From the NCBI GenBank assembly GCA_020859645.1, contig JAJBVU010000119.1, positions 1 through 5,812 on the forward strand: a DNA stretch of 5,812 nucleotides, given 5' to 3'. The position numbers and the translations under genes were made by a program. A model generated the notes under the pieces. It was not told where the DNA came from. It was given only the letters and a program-made list of their open reading frames with translations, and did no database searches. This document shows positions 1 through 5,712 of the stretch, one piece after another; positions within the stretch are counted from its first letter, which is position 1, and each line of letters starts with the position of its first letter. The stretch comes from Eubacterium sp. GTDB taxonomy: Bacteria > Bacillota > Clostridia > Lachnospirales > CAG-274.

Positions 1-3
1 GAC

Positions 4-32
4 TTGAAATGGCTATGTTATTTTGTTATATT
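4..32 (+). promoter_or_regulatory. Predicted sigma-A promoter with extended -10 for the exporter operon
   Basis: A TTGAAA -35 box (4-9, 5 of 6 to consensus) is followed after exactly 17 nt by a TATATT -10 box (27-32, 5 of 6). A TG one base upstream of the -10 (24-25) makes it an extended -10. Transcription would begin near 39-40 and run rightwards through the structured element at 72-239 into the exporter gene at 269. No terminator-like U tract is visible between this promoter and that gene. The promoter could instead belong to a small RNA or to the structured element itself. This is a consensus match only. Confidence 0.55.
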
Positions 33-71
33 CACATTATAAACTTTCATTTCTGCTTTGCAGATACCACC

Positions 72-239
72 TACTATAAAAGTCGATTGCTACGTGCTTT
101 GCACTCCCGCAATCGACCCTGTATTCGCACTCCGAGCTGTCGCCCTGCGTTGCTCATACGGGTTAGGTTCTCTAATGTCCAATCATCTATGCAAGCATGC
201 TTGCCTATCTGATTATCCATTGAGAACACTTTTATAGTA
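72..239. repeat. 168-bp cloverleaf-like element with perfect 12-bp terminal inverted repeats
   Basis: TACTATAAAAGT (72-83) and ACTTTTATAGTA (228-239) are perfect inverted repeats. Three hairpins fill almost all of the space between them. Arm A pairs GTCGATTGC (82-90) with GCAATCGAC (109-117) and contains a GTGC-TTT-GCAC mini-hairpin (94-104). Arm B pairs CCTGTAT (118-124) with ATACGGG (156-162), with one G-T pair, and is extended by GAGC/GCTC (134-137/152-155). Arm C pairs GTTCTC (167-172) with GAGAAC (222-227), AATG (174-177) with CATT (218-221) and AATC (181-184) with GATT (211-214). Arm C is capped by the 14-bp palindrome GCAAGCATGCTTGC (191-204). No convincing target-site duplication flanks it. 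It could be a miniature inverted-repeat element or a structured 5' leader RNA. The reading frames through it look incidental. The family is not recognised. Confidence 0.65.
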
Positions 240-255
240 AATAAAAATGATAAAC

Positions 256-260
256 GGAGG
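256..260 (+). promoter_or_regulatory. Ribosome binding site that sets the exporter start
   Basis: GGAGG at 256-260 is followed by an 8-nt spacer and the ATG at 269. An in-frame GTG at 260 overlaps this Shine-Dalgarno sequence and has none of its own, so the 198-residue version starting there is unlikely. Confidence 0.85.
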
Positions 261-268
261 TGTTGAAT

Positions 269-856
269 ATGACAATTACTTTATTGGGGACAATGCTGAG
301 CTATATGATTGCAACGGCTTTTACACCGGGACCGGCTAATATTTTGGCTTTAAATCTTGCTATAGTTTACGGCAGAAAGAATAGTGCGCCCTTTATAAAA
401 GGCTTGTGCTGCGGTCATTTTTGTGTGACTTATATTTGCATAATTGCCGTCTATGCCGTAAATACATATCTTTCATCTGTTTTCGGAGTTTTGAAATATG
501 TTGGCGGCTTATATGTTGGTTATCTTGCTCTTCATACGATTTTCAGCAAGCCTTTAAGTGAAACGGAAAATAAAACTCCGGCTTTCGGAACGGGCTTGTC
601 ATTGCAGCTTTTAAATGTTAAAATATTTTTATACGTTATAACCCTTATGTCGGCTTACCTTATTCCCTATTTGGGTTCGTTTCCGAAAATTATGCTTTCG
701 GGGATAGGCATTGCCGGGCTTGGGTGCATTGCAAACATAACGTGGTCAGTCTGCGGCGATAAAATGCAGAACATTTTCAAAAAGTATTACAGACAAATTA
801 ATTTGGTGTTGGGAATTTTTCTGCTGTACTGTGCCGTTAAAATTTTGATAGGCTGA
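269..856 (+). CDS. LysE/RhtB-superfamily amino-acid exporter, EamB (YfiK)-like
   Basis: This is a 195-residue inner-membrane protein with about six hydrophobic segments (roughly 4-33, 44-64, 66-91, 110-134, 141-163 and 176-193). The N-terminal TPGPAN motif (residues 19-24) is the hallmark of LysE-type exporters. The second conserved site reads QLLNVK (113-118), with NVK where many relatives have NPK. From memory, E. coli EamB, an exporter of cysteine and O-acetylserine, has the same length and NVK variant, and a similar C-terminal end of the form RQ-N-VL-LL-YCAV (here residues 175-190). Efflux of a small amino acid or thiol compound is therefore the best guess, but the substrate is inferred. 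The start is the ATG after GGAGG. The HxlR regulator gene follows 21 nt later without a terminator, so the two are probably co-transcribed. Confidence 0.88.
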   Translation: MTITLLGTMLSYMIATAFTPGPANILALNLAIVYGRKNSAPFIKGLCCGHFCVTYICIIAVYAVNTYLSSVFGVLKYVGGLYVGYLALHTIFSKPLSETENKTPAFGTGLSLQLLNVKIFLYVITLMSAYLIPYLGSFPKIMLSGIGIAGLGCIANITWSVCGDKMQNIFKKYYRQINLVLGIFLLYCAVKILIG

Positions 857-877
857 AAATCGTGAGGAGATGAGAAT

Positions 878-1255
878 ATGTATAAACCGAAGCTTGAAAA
901 GGAAATCCGCTGTCCCCTCGAATACGGTATGGACGTGTTCGGCGGAAAGTGGAAGCCCCGAATAATCTGCGTTTTGGCAGACGAAAGCCCTATTCGCTAC
1001 GGAAAGCTGAGAGAAGAAACCGTAAACATAACCGATTATGTTTTAACCTACACCTTAAAGGAGCTTACCGAGGACGGACTTGTGGAAAGAACTCAGTATA
1101 ACGAAATTCCTCCCCGGGTGGAATATTCTCTGACGGAAAAAGGCTATTCCGTTCTGCCGATTTTACAGGCAATTTGCAGCTGGGCAGGAGCCTATCACAA
1201 GGAAGAAAAGGAATACCCTCTTTTGAAATGTCAAAAATGCGATTACAGAAAATAA
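878..1255 (+). CDS. HxlR/DUF24-family winged-helix transcriptional regulator
   Basis: This 125-residue DNA-binding protein has the usual length and layout of the HxlR family. The N-terminal CPLEYGMDVFGGKWKPRII stretch (residues 12-30) carries the signature cysteine (Cys12) and GGKW. A recognition helix follows around 48-66 (ITDYVLTYTLKELTEDGLVER region), with a wing near 74-90 (PPRVEYSLTEKGY). In characterised relatives such as YodB and HypR the conserved N-terminal cysteine senses electrophiles or oxidants. Cys12 is present here, and the tail adds a C-x-x-C pair (Cys118, Cys121) that I do not regard as typical. GAGGAG (864-869) sits 8 nt before the ATG. The gene directly follows the exporter, so control of that operon is the simplest role. 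What it senses is unknown. Confidence 0.9.
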   Translation: MYKPKLEKEIRCPLEYGMDVFGGKWKPRIICVLADESPIRYGKLREETVNITDYVLTYTLKELTEDGLVERTQYNEIPPRVEYSLTEKGYSVLPILQAICSWAGAYHKEEKEYPLLKCQKCDYRK

Positions 1256-1260
1256 AAAAA

Positions 1261-1298
1261 GGAAATCGGCTCTTACCGAAGCGGCAGGGCTGATTTCC
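1261..1298. terminator. Bidirectional intrinsic terminator between convergent genes
   Basis: GGAAATCGGC (1261-1270) pairs with GCTGATTTCC (1289-1298) over 10 bp with one G-T pair. The 18-nt loop holds a small CCG-AAG-CGG hairpin. Plus-strand transcripts end in TCTTTTATT. Minus-strand transcripts meet a run of seven T after the stem, so the structure serves both the HxlR gene and the LysR gene and is probably stronger for the latter. Confidence 0.85.
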
Positions 1299-1305
1299 TC
1301 TTTTA

Positions 1306-2175
1306 TTACGGAAGAATATCCTTATTTTCTTTCAAGTACTTTATGAAATATTTGCTTGCAATAGGCAAACTTTCTTTGTCTTTATAGGCTACGCCGAGAG
1401 TTCTGTACACAGGCGGGTCAGTGGGCAGACACTTTATGTTAAAGCTTATTCTGCGGAGAACAAGCTCCGCAAGCATACTTACCCCAAGACCAGCTTCAAC
1501 CATTGTCATTATGGCGTAGTCATCGTGAATTGTATATTTTATATCGGGCTTAAGACCGATGCTTTTAAAGGCTTCAAGGGGTTCGCTGTAGCGACCTTCT
1601 TCAAGAAGTATAAAAGGTTCTTTTGTAAGCTCCTCCAAAGGCACTCTTTCCCTTTTGGCAAGCCTATGATTTTCCGGCAGAACCGCCAGCATTTCGCCGT
1701 TTTTAATGGGTATTACGTTTAAGTCGGCGGCGGCATGGGGAGTTATAAAGCCGAAGTCGATAGCTCCTGTTCTTATCCATTCGGGAATGAGAGTATAATC
1801 ACCTTGATGAAAAAGAAACTGCACGTTGGGATATTTTTTCTGAAAGCCCTTTATAAGCGTAGGCATCCAGTGACAGGTAATGCTTGAAATCGTTCCCACT
1901 CTTATAATCCCCGTTTCAAGCCCCTTAATTTCATTAGACTTTTCTATTATGGAACGGTAACTTATAATTCCTCTTTCTATAAACGGATATAACTCCGCAC
2001 CCTCCAAGGTCAGCTTAACTCCCGCTCTTGAGCGTGTAAGCAGCTTTATACCAAGCTCGTTTTCGAGTGAAGCTATCATCTGACTGACGGAGGACTGTGT
2101 GTAGCCTAAAATCTCTGCCGCCTTTGTAAAGCTGCCCTGTTCAATTGTTTTCTGCAAAGCAATATATCTGTTCAT
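1306..2175 (-). CDS. LysR-type transcriptional regulator
   Basis: This 289-residue protein has the normal length for a LysR-type regulator. The N-terminal winged helix-turn-helix covers about residues 1-60, with GSFTKAAEILGYTQSSVSQ (15-33) as the helix-turn-helix core and a linker helix to about 85. The rest is the two-lobed periplasmic-binding-protein-like effector domain, which begins near IIRVGTISSI (about 90) and includes a GAIDFGFITP segment and the late GLGVSML segment. Family members bind a small-molecule co-inducer, often a substrate or product of the pathway they control. The gene is divergent from the phzF-like operon, with 122 bp between the starts, which is the classic layout for a regulator and its target. 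It probably also represses itself. The ligand is unknown. Confidence 0.92.
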   Translation of the reverse strand: MNRYIALQKTIEQGSFTKAAEILGYTQSSVSQMIASLENELGIKLLTRSRAGVKLTLEGAELYPFIERGIISYRSIIEKSNEIKGLETGIIRVGTISSITCHWMPTLIKGFQKKYPNVQFLFHQGDYTLIPEWIRTGAIDFGFITPHAAADLNVIPIKNGEMLAVLPENHRLAKRERVPLEELTKEPFILLEEGRYSEPLEAFKSIGLKPDIKYTIHDDYAIMTMVEAGLGVSMLAELVLRRISFNIKCLPTDPPVYRTLGVAYKDKESLPIASKYFIKYLKENKDILP

Positions 2176-2186
2176 AGAATTTAATA

Positions 2187-2192
2187 ACCCCC
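2187..2192 (-). promoter_or_regulatory. Weak, atypical ribosome binding site for the LysR gene
   Basis: Reading the minus strand, GGGGGT lies 11 nt upstream of the ATG at 2175. It is the only purine-rich Shine-Dalgarno candidate and is much poorer than the AGGAG-type sites of the neighbouring genes. This fits low expression of a regulator. The family's normal N-terminus supports the start. Confidence 0.45.
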
Positions 2193-2210
2193 GGTTTAAA
2201 ATTAAAAATC

Positions 2211-2226
2211 CTAATATTACTATTAG
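2211..2226. promoter_or_regulatory. Candidate LysR operator: 16-bp dyad
   Basis: CTAATA-TTAC-TATTAG is a perfect 6-bp dyad with a 4-bp centre. With one extra C allowed, the symmetry extends outwards through AAATC and GATTT. Its centre is about 54 bp upstream of the predicted phzF-operon start site, close to the usual recognition site of LysR-type activators. It also lies just inside the predicted LysR transcript, which would allow autorepression. It does not fit T-N11-A exactly (the outer T to A spacing is 12), so the assignment is inferred. Confidence 0.5.
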
Positions 2227-2236
2227 ATTTATTCGT

Positions 2237-2265
2237 TTTACTTATTATAGCATACAGTGTATAAT
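2237..2265 (+). promoter_or_regulatory. Predicted promoter of the phzF-decarboxylase-cupin operon
   Basis: The -35 box TTTACT (2237-2242, 4 of 6) and the perfect -10 box TATAAT (2260-2265) are separated by 17 nt. The start site would be near 2272, giving a leader of about 26 nt that contains the strong AAGGAGG (2284-2290) of the first gene. A weak -35 with a perfect -10 is typical of promoters that depend on an activator. Confidence 0.65.
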
Positions 2266-2272
2266 AAGTCCA
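2244..2272 (-). promoter_or_regulatory. Predicted promoter of the LysR gene, overlapping the divergent promoter
   Basis: On the minus strand a TATAAT -10 box (2249 to 2244) lies 17 nt from a TGGACT -35 box (2272 to 2267, 4 of 6). It overlaps almost all of the opposite promoter. The two -10 boxes are the arms of a perfect 10-bp inverted repeat (2240-2249 and 2260-2269, spacer GCATACAGTG), so polymerase binding should be mutually exclusive. Confidence 0.5.
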
Positions 2273-2297
2273 TAAGAAATTTCAAGGAGGGCTGAAT

Positions 2298-3071
2298 ATG
2301 AAGCAATATATAGTTGATGCCTTTACAGACAAGGTTTTTAAAGGAAACCCTGCGGCGGTCTGCATAACGGAAGAACCGCTGTCAGATGAAAAAATGATGA
2401 ATATTACGGCTGAAAACAATCTTTCCGAAACAGCCTTTGCAGTCAAAAAGGGCGATAAATACAGCTTAAGGTGGTTCACTCCCGGCGGAGAAATCGACCT
2501 TTGCGGCCATGCAACACTGGCTTGTGCTTATGTTATTCTCAATTTTATTGAAACGGACAAGAATAATGTTGTTTTTGACACTTTAAGCGGCGATTTAACC
2601 GTTTCAAAACAGGGAGATATTTATGAAATGGATTTTCCGGCATATAACTTAAAGACTTATGAAGCAACGGAAAAAATAGCCGAAGCCATAGGCATTAAGC
2701 CCCAAGAGGTCTATATTGGCAGAGATTTGCTCTGCATACTCAAAAACGAAAATGAAGTCAGAAATGTTGTTCCCGATTTGGAAAAGATAAAGAAGCTTGA
2801 GGGTCTGCTTCTCCACATTACCGCAGAAGGCGGCGGCTGTGACTGTGTTTCCCGAAGCTTTGCTCCCAAATGCAGCGTTGCGGAAGATCCCGTCTGCGGT
2901 TCCGGTCACTGCCACATTATACCCTATTGGGCAGACCGCCTTAAAAAGAATACTCTTACCGCTTATCAGGCTTCAAAGCGGGGCGGAACACTCTATTGCC
3001 GTTTGGAGGGAGACAGAGTAAAATTAGGCGGAAAAGCGGTTATATACTCAATTTCCGAGCTGTTTGTTTAA
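2298..3071 (+). CDS. PhzF-family isomerase/epimerase-like protein
   Basis: This 257-residue protein belongs to the PhzF family, which shares the diaminopimelate-epimerase fold of two similar lobes. The N-terminal VDAFTDKVFKGNPAAV segment (residues 6-21) is the family signature. Glu44 in NLSETAF matches the catalytic glutamate of PhzF, which moves a proton in phenazine biosynthesis. Further conserved pieces are FTPGGEIDLCGHAT (60-73) and the second-lobe DPVCGSGHC (197-205). It is a little shorter than the usual 270-300 residues, and the shortening appears to fall in the second lobe. No phenazine genes accompany it, so the substrate need not be a phenazine precursor. An isomerisation or epimerisation step in an amino-acid-related pathway is inferred. 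AAGGAGG lies 7 nt before the ATG. It is the first gene of a three-gene operon. Confidence 0.9.
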   Translation: MKQYIVDAFTDKVFKGNPAAVCITEEPLSDEKMMNITAENNLSETAFAVKKGDKYSLRWFTPGGEIDLCGHATLACAYVILNFIETDKNNVVFDTLSGDLTVSKQGDIYEMDFPAYNLKTYEATEKIAEAIGIKPQEVYIGRDLLCILKNENEVRNVVPDLEKIKKLEGLLLHITAEGGGCDCVSRSFAPKCSVAEDPVCGSGHCHIIPYWADRLKKNTLTAYQASKRGGTLYCRLEGDRVKLGGKAVIYSISELFV

Positions 3072-3083
3072 GGAGATGATTTT

Positions 3084-4541
3084 ATGACTTGTGAAGATTT
3101 TAAAAGCAGCCTTTTAACCAAAGCCTACAGTTCCGAAGACTTTAACGATACGGCACAAAAAACAGTTGATATTATCTATAAAAATTTAAAAGAAACACAA
3201 ACAACAGACAAACCTAAAACAATAGATTATCTGACCCCCGAAGAACAATACCGTTTTTGGAAAGAAGAATTTAACTCGAAAGAAAAAACGGATTTTATTT
3301 CGCTTGCCGAGAAATTTATTTCTCATTCAATAAATTTTCACAGCAAGGGCTATATGGGGCATCAAGTTGCGGTAACTCTTCCGATTACCGCCTTGACCTC
3401 AGCCTTAACAGCCTATATGAACAACTGCACCACAGTCTATGAGCTGGGAATGGCGGGAAACGCAATGGAAAAGGTTATTATAGAACACCTTGCGGAAAAA
3501 TACGGCTATAAAAAAGGCTCTGCCGGCTTTATAACCTCCGGCGGCTCTATGGGAAACCTTACCGCTCTTATAACCGCCCGAACCTCATCGGGGGTCAGCG
3601 AAGATGACTTCGGCAGACTTGCGGTTATTGTTTCTGAAGAAGCTCATTACAGCGTTGAGCGTGCCGCAAAAATTATGGGAATTAAAAGCGAAAATATAAT
3701 AAAAATACCCGTTAATAAGGACTTTTCAATGAAAACCGAATTGTTGGAAGCTGCTTTTCAAAAAGCGGAAAAAGAGGATAAAATTGTTTTCTGCATTGTG
3801 GGCTGTGCCTGTACAACCTCTGTGGGAGCATATGATGATTTTAATGCTATTGCCGATTTTGCGGAAAAGCACAAAATTTGGTTTCACATTGACGGTGCTC
3901 ACGGCGGTGCCGCAATATTTTCAGACAAGTATAAATACCTGCTGAAAGGTGCGGAAAGGTCGGACTCTCTGATTGTGGATTTCCATAAAATGATGATGAC
4001 ACCGCCTTTATCAACCGCCCTTATATACAACTGCCGAAACAGACACATAAACGAGTTTTCCCCCAAAGCAAACTATCTCTGGCAGGATCAGCTTTCAAAC
4101 GAATGGTATAATTCCGCAAAACACACCTTGGAATGTACAAAGCCCGTTTCGGTATTCCATACATATACAATTATGAGACTTTACGGAGATGAAATATATA
4201 AACAAAATGTGGACAGACTTTTTGACTTGGGCAAACAGTTTGCAGAGATGATAAAGGCTCAAAATAATATGGAAACAGCAATAGAACCCAAAAGCAATAT
4301 TGTCTGCTTCAGATATTTGCCGAAAGCCGGAAGTGCAGATATTATAAACAAAAAAATCGCAGATGAGCTTCTGCGTGACGGTTCGTTTTATGTTGTAAGC
4401 ACAGCTGTAAAAAACAGCTTTTATCTGAGAGTTACCATTATGAACCCCTTAACAACCGCCGATAATTTTGCGGACTTGCTTACAAAAATAAAGGAAACAG
4501 CATACCGCATTGAAAATCTTTCAAACAGGAAAGGAGCCTGA
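3084..4541 (+). CDS. Group II pyridoxal-phosphate-dependent amino-acid decarboxylase
   Basis: This 485-residue protein has the length and motif order of fold-type I group II decarboxylases, the family of aromatic-L-amino-acid, glutamate and 2,4-diaminobutyrate decarboxylases. SGGSMGNLTAL (152-162) fits the phosphate-binding loop. His188 in EAHYSVERAAK is the expected PLP-ring-stacking histidine. HIDGAHGG (268-275) contains Asp270, which contacts the pyridine nitrogen. Lys302 in DFHKMMMTPP is the Schiff-base lysine. The lysine is followed by MMM where classic aromatic and glutamate enzymes usually have a tryptophan, so it may belong to a less-studied branch. It should be cytosolic and release CO2 and an amine. 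The substrate is not assignable by eye. The gene starts 12 nt after the PhzF-like gene, with an AAGGAG site (3070-3075) overlapping that stop codon, so translation is probably coupled. Confidence 0.9.
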   Translation: MTCEDFKSSLLTKAYSSEDFNDTAQKTVDIIYKNLKETQTTDKPKTIDYLTPEEQYRFWKEEFNSKEKTDFISLAEKFISHSINFHSKGYMGHQVAVTLPITALTSALTAYMNNCTTVYELGMAGNAMEKVIIEHLAEKYGYKKGSAGFITSGGSMGNLTALITARTSSGVSEDDFGRLAVIVSEEAHYSVERAAKIMGIKSENIIKIPVNKDFSMKTELLEAAFQKAEKEDKIVFCIVGCACTTSVGAYDDFNAIADFAEKHKIWFHIDGAHGGAAIFSDKYKYLLKGAERSDSLIVDFHKMMMTPPLSTALIYNCRNRHINEFSPKANYLWQDQLSNEWYNSAKHTLECTKPVSVFHTYTIMRLYGDEIYKQNVDRLFDLGKQFAEMIKAQNNMETAIEPKSNIVCFRYLPKAGSADIINKKIADELLRDGSFYVVSTAVKNSFYLRVTIMNPLTTADNFADLLTKIKETAYRIENLSNRKGA

Positions 4542-4544
4542 AAA

Positions 4545-4862
4545 ATGATTCTTAAAAAAGAACAAGCCAAAAAAAGAACCTTCAAGGGAGTTTCCCTCGA
4601 CAGTCTTGCGGTGGGCGAGAAATCAATAGTCTGCAAGATGAATTATGTTCTCGGAAATTTTGCAACGGAGCATAAGCATCCTCACGAGCAAAGCGGCTAT
4701 GTCATTTCGGGAAAATACCGTATGACAGAAAACGGTGAAACCTACATTCTTAACCCCGGCGACAGCTATGCCGTTCCCGGAAACACTCCCCACTCCTTCG
4801 AGGTAATCGAAGCCGGAGAGGTCATAGATGTGTTTACTCCCATTCGTGAGGACTACCTTTAA
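4545..4862 (+). CDS. Small single-domain cupin protein
   Basis: This 105-residue protein is one conserved beta-barrel cupin. Motif 1 is the HKHPHEQSGYVISG segment (residues 43-56), giving metal ligands His43 and His45, with Gln49 at the position usually taken by Glu. Motif 2 is PGDSYAVPGNTPHSF (71-85), with His83 as the remaining ligand. Such proteins bind Fe, Mn, Ni or Zn and act as small isomerases, dioxygenases or ligand-binding partners, and the sequence does not decide between these. The ATG lies 3 nt after the decarboxylase stop, with AAAGGAG (4530-4535) inside the end of that gene, so it is the last gene of the operon. It may act on, or respond to, the same metabolite as its two partners. 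Confidence 0.88.
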   Translation: MILKKEQAKKRTFKGVSLDSLAVGEKSIVCKMNYVLGNFATEHKHPHEQSGYVISGKYRMTENGETYILNPGDSYAVPGNTPHSFEVIEAGEVIDVFTPIREDYL

Positions 4863-4874
4863 TATATAACAAAC

Positions 4875-4920
4875 AAAAGGGCTGACAGGCGAGTCTTTTC
4901 TTCATATTGTCAGCCCTTTT
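4875..4920. terminator. Strong bidirectional intrinsic terminator
   Basis: AAAAGGGCTGACA (4875-4887) and TGTCAGCCCTTTT (4908-4920) form a perfect 13-bp stem around a 20-nt loop. T-rich tracts leave the stem on both strands. It begins 12 nt after the cupin stop and lies 33 nt beyond the end of the minus-strand gene, so it ends both converging units. Confidence 0.92.
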
Positions 4921-4953
4921 ACGGTGTATATTTTTAAAAGCAATTTTTACAGT

Positions 4954-5712
4954 TTACTGTAAAGAATAAGAAAAACCCAATGAAATCACTGTATAATTAA
5001 AAACTGTCATTTCGAGAATAGTCACTATAAGCCATACCGACATTATATTTAGGGGTATAAGCCTTGCTATAGGTTCATAGAAGAATACACAGCCGTAAAA
5101 TAATGCCGTTGCCGTAGCTACACTTGAAAAGAATTTCAGCTCGTCATTGGGGTAAATTTTATAGGCTGTTTGTATGTTGTATATGATTTTCTTAGTTGTA
5201 GAAAGTAGATAGACCGATAAGAAAAATAATGCCGTTCCGACTGCCAAATATATGATTGCTGCGATGACATAACTTGCAATTGTACCGGTACTGAATTTTA
5301 GGATTATGAGGTTTTCAAGCTTGAAAAAGGTGTTCTTTGAGAATTTTACAAGCCATATTATGTTGTTTATCCTGTTCATAAACCACCTGCCACACTCTTT
5401 GAGGACTGTTGCGTGCTTTACAAGTTCCATAAAGGCAACGGCGGTTGTAAAAATTTCTATACCGACAAAGCCTGCTCTGTAGCGGCATTTTGTTTCACGC
5501 TCGCTTTTTTCGGCTTTACAACATTTGTCTTCGGCAGCACTTTTTTCACTTATGGCTTTGCTTGCCTTTTCTTTTTCCTCGGCGGCTATACGGCTTTGTT
5601 TAGAGGCTTCTATTTGCAGATTATAACTCTTGTCCTCTGCTTTGGCTTTTTCTTGGATTGCTTTTTTCAGATTGGCTTCACTCTCGCTGACTTTGGCGGC
5701 TCTTTTCGTCAA
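4954..5712 (-). CDS. Coiled-coil membrane protein, DUF6040-like, 5' end probably broken
   Basis: The readable part is 252 residues. Residues 4-76 are a charged, Ala/Lys/Glu-rich coiled coil (for example the EKAKAED and EEKEKASKAISEK stretches). KCRYRAGFVGIEIF (75-88) follows, then hydrophobic segments near 80-98, 144-170, 194-215 and 222-247, so the protein is probably anchored in the membrane with a cytoplasmic coiled coil. From memory this matches DUF6040 proteins found beside mobilisation genes of Firmicutes mobile elements, but no search was possible. The only start in frame is a TTG at 5712 with no ribosome binding site, and a stop lies 12 codons further upstream. Adding one base to the T4 run at 5721-5724 would join it to a frame reading DTAELLRE and extend the coiled coil. 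It is therefore probably a pseudogene or a sequencing frameshift. Confidence 0.6.
   Translation of the reverse strand: MTKRAAKVSESEANLKKAIQEKAKAEDKSYNLQIEASKQSRIAAEEKEKASKAISEKSAAEDKCCKAEKSERETKCRYRAGFVGIEIFTTAVAFMELVKHATVLKECGRWFMNRINNIIWLVKFSKNTFFKLENLIILKFSTGTIASYVIAAIIYLAVGTALFFLSVYLLSTTKKIIYNIQTAYKIYPNDELKFFSSVATATALFYGCVFFYEPIARLIPLNIMSVWLIVTILEMTVFNYTVISLGFSYSLQ

Noticed and set aside
74..157. 27-residue minus-strand frame starting MSNAGRQLG
   Set aside because: It lies wholly within the structured element, has no ribosome binding site and is very short. The frame is probably incidental, although it would be worth counting if the element is multi-copy.
118..166. Possible group II intron domain V
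   Set aside because: A GAGC..GCTC hairpin is present, but the AGC catalytic triad, GAAA loop and two-base bulge arrangement of domain V are not.
9..212. 67-residue plus-strand reading frame
   Set aside because: It has no Shine-Dalgarno sequence, its composition is not protein-like (Arg/Ser/Pro/Cys-rich), and it runs through the hairpin arms of the cloverleaf element.
220..248. TTGAGA as a -35 box close to the exporter
   Set aside because: The matching -10 would be a poor TAAAAA, and transcription would begin at the ribosome binding site. The 4-32 promoter is much better.
1525..1722. 65-residue plus-strand frame inside the LysR gene
   Set aside because: It is an antisense shadow of the LysR effector domain without its own ribosome binding site.
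2649..3021. Two overlapping frames inside the PhzF-like gene, one on each strand
   Set aside because: Both are shadows of a gene with clear family motifs and have no start signals of their own.
4421..4636. 71-residue minus-strand frame across the decarboxylase-cupin junction
   Set aside because: It is antisense to two well-supported genes and has no recognisable protein features.
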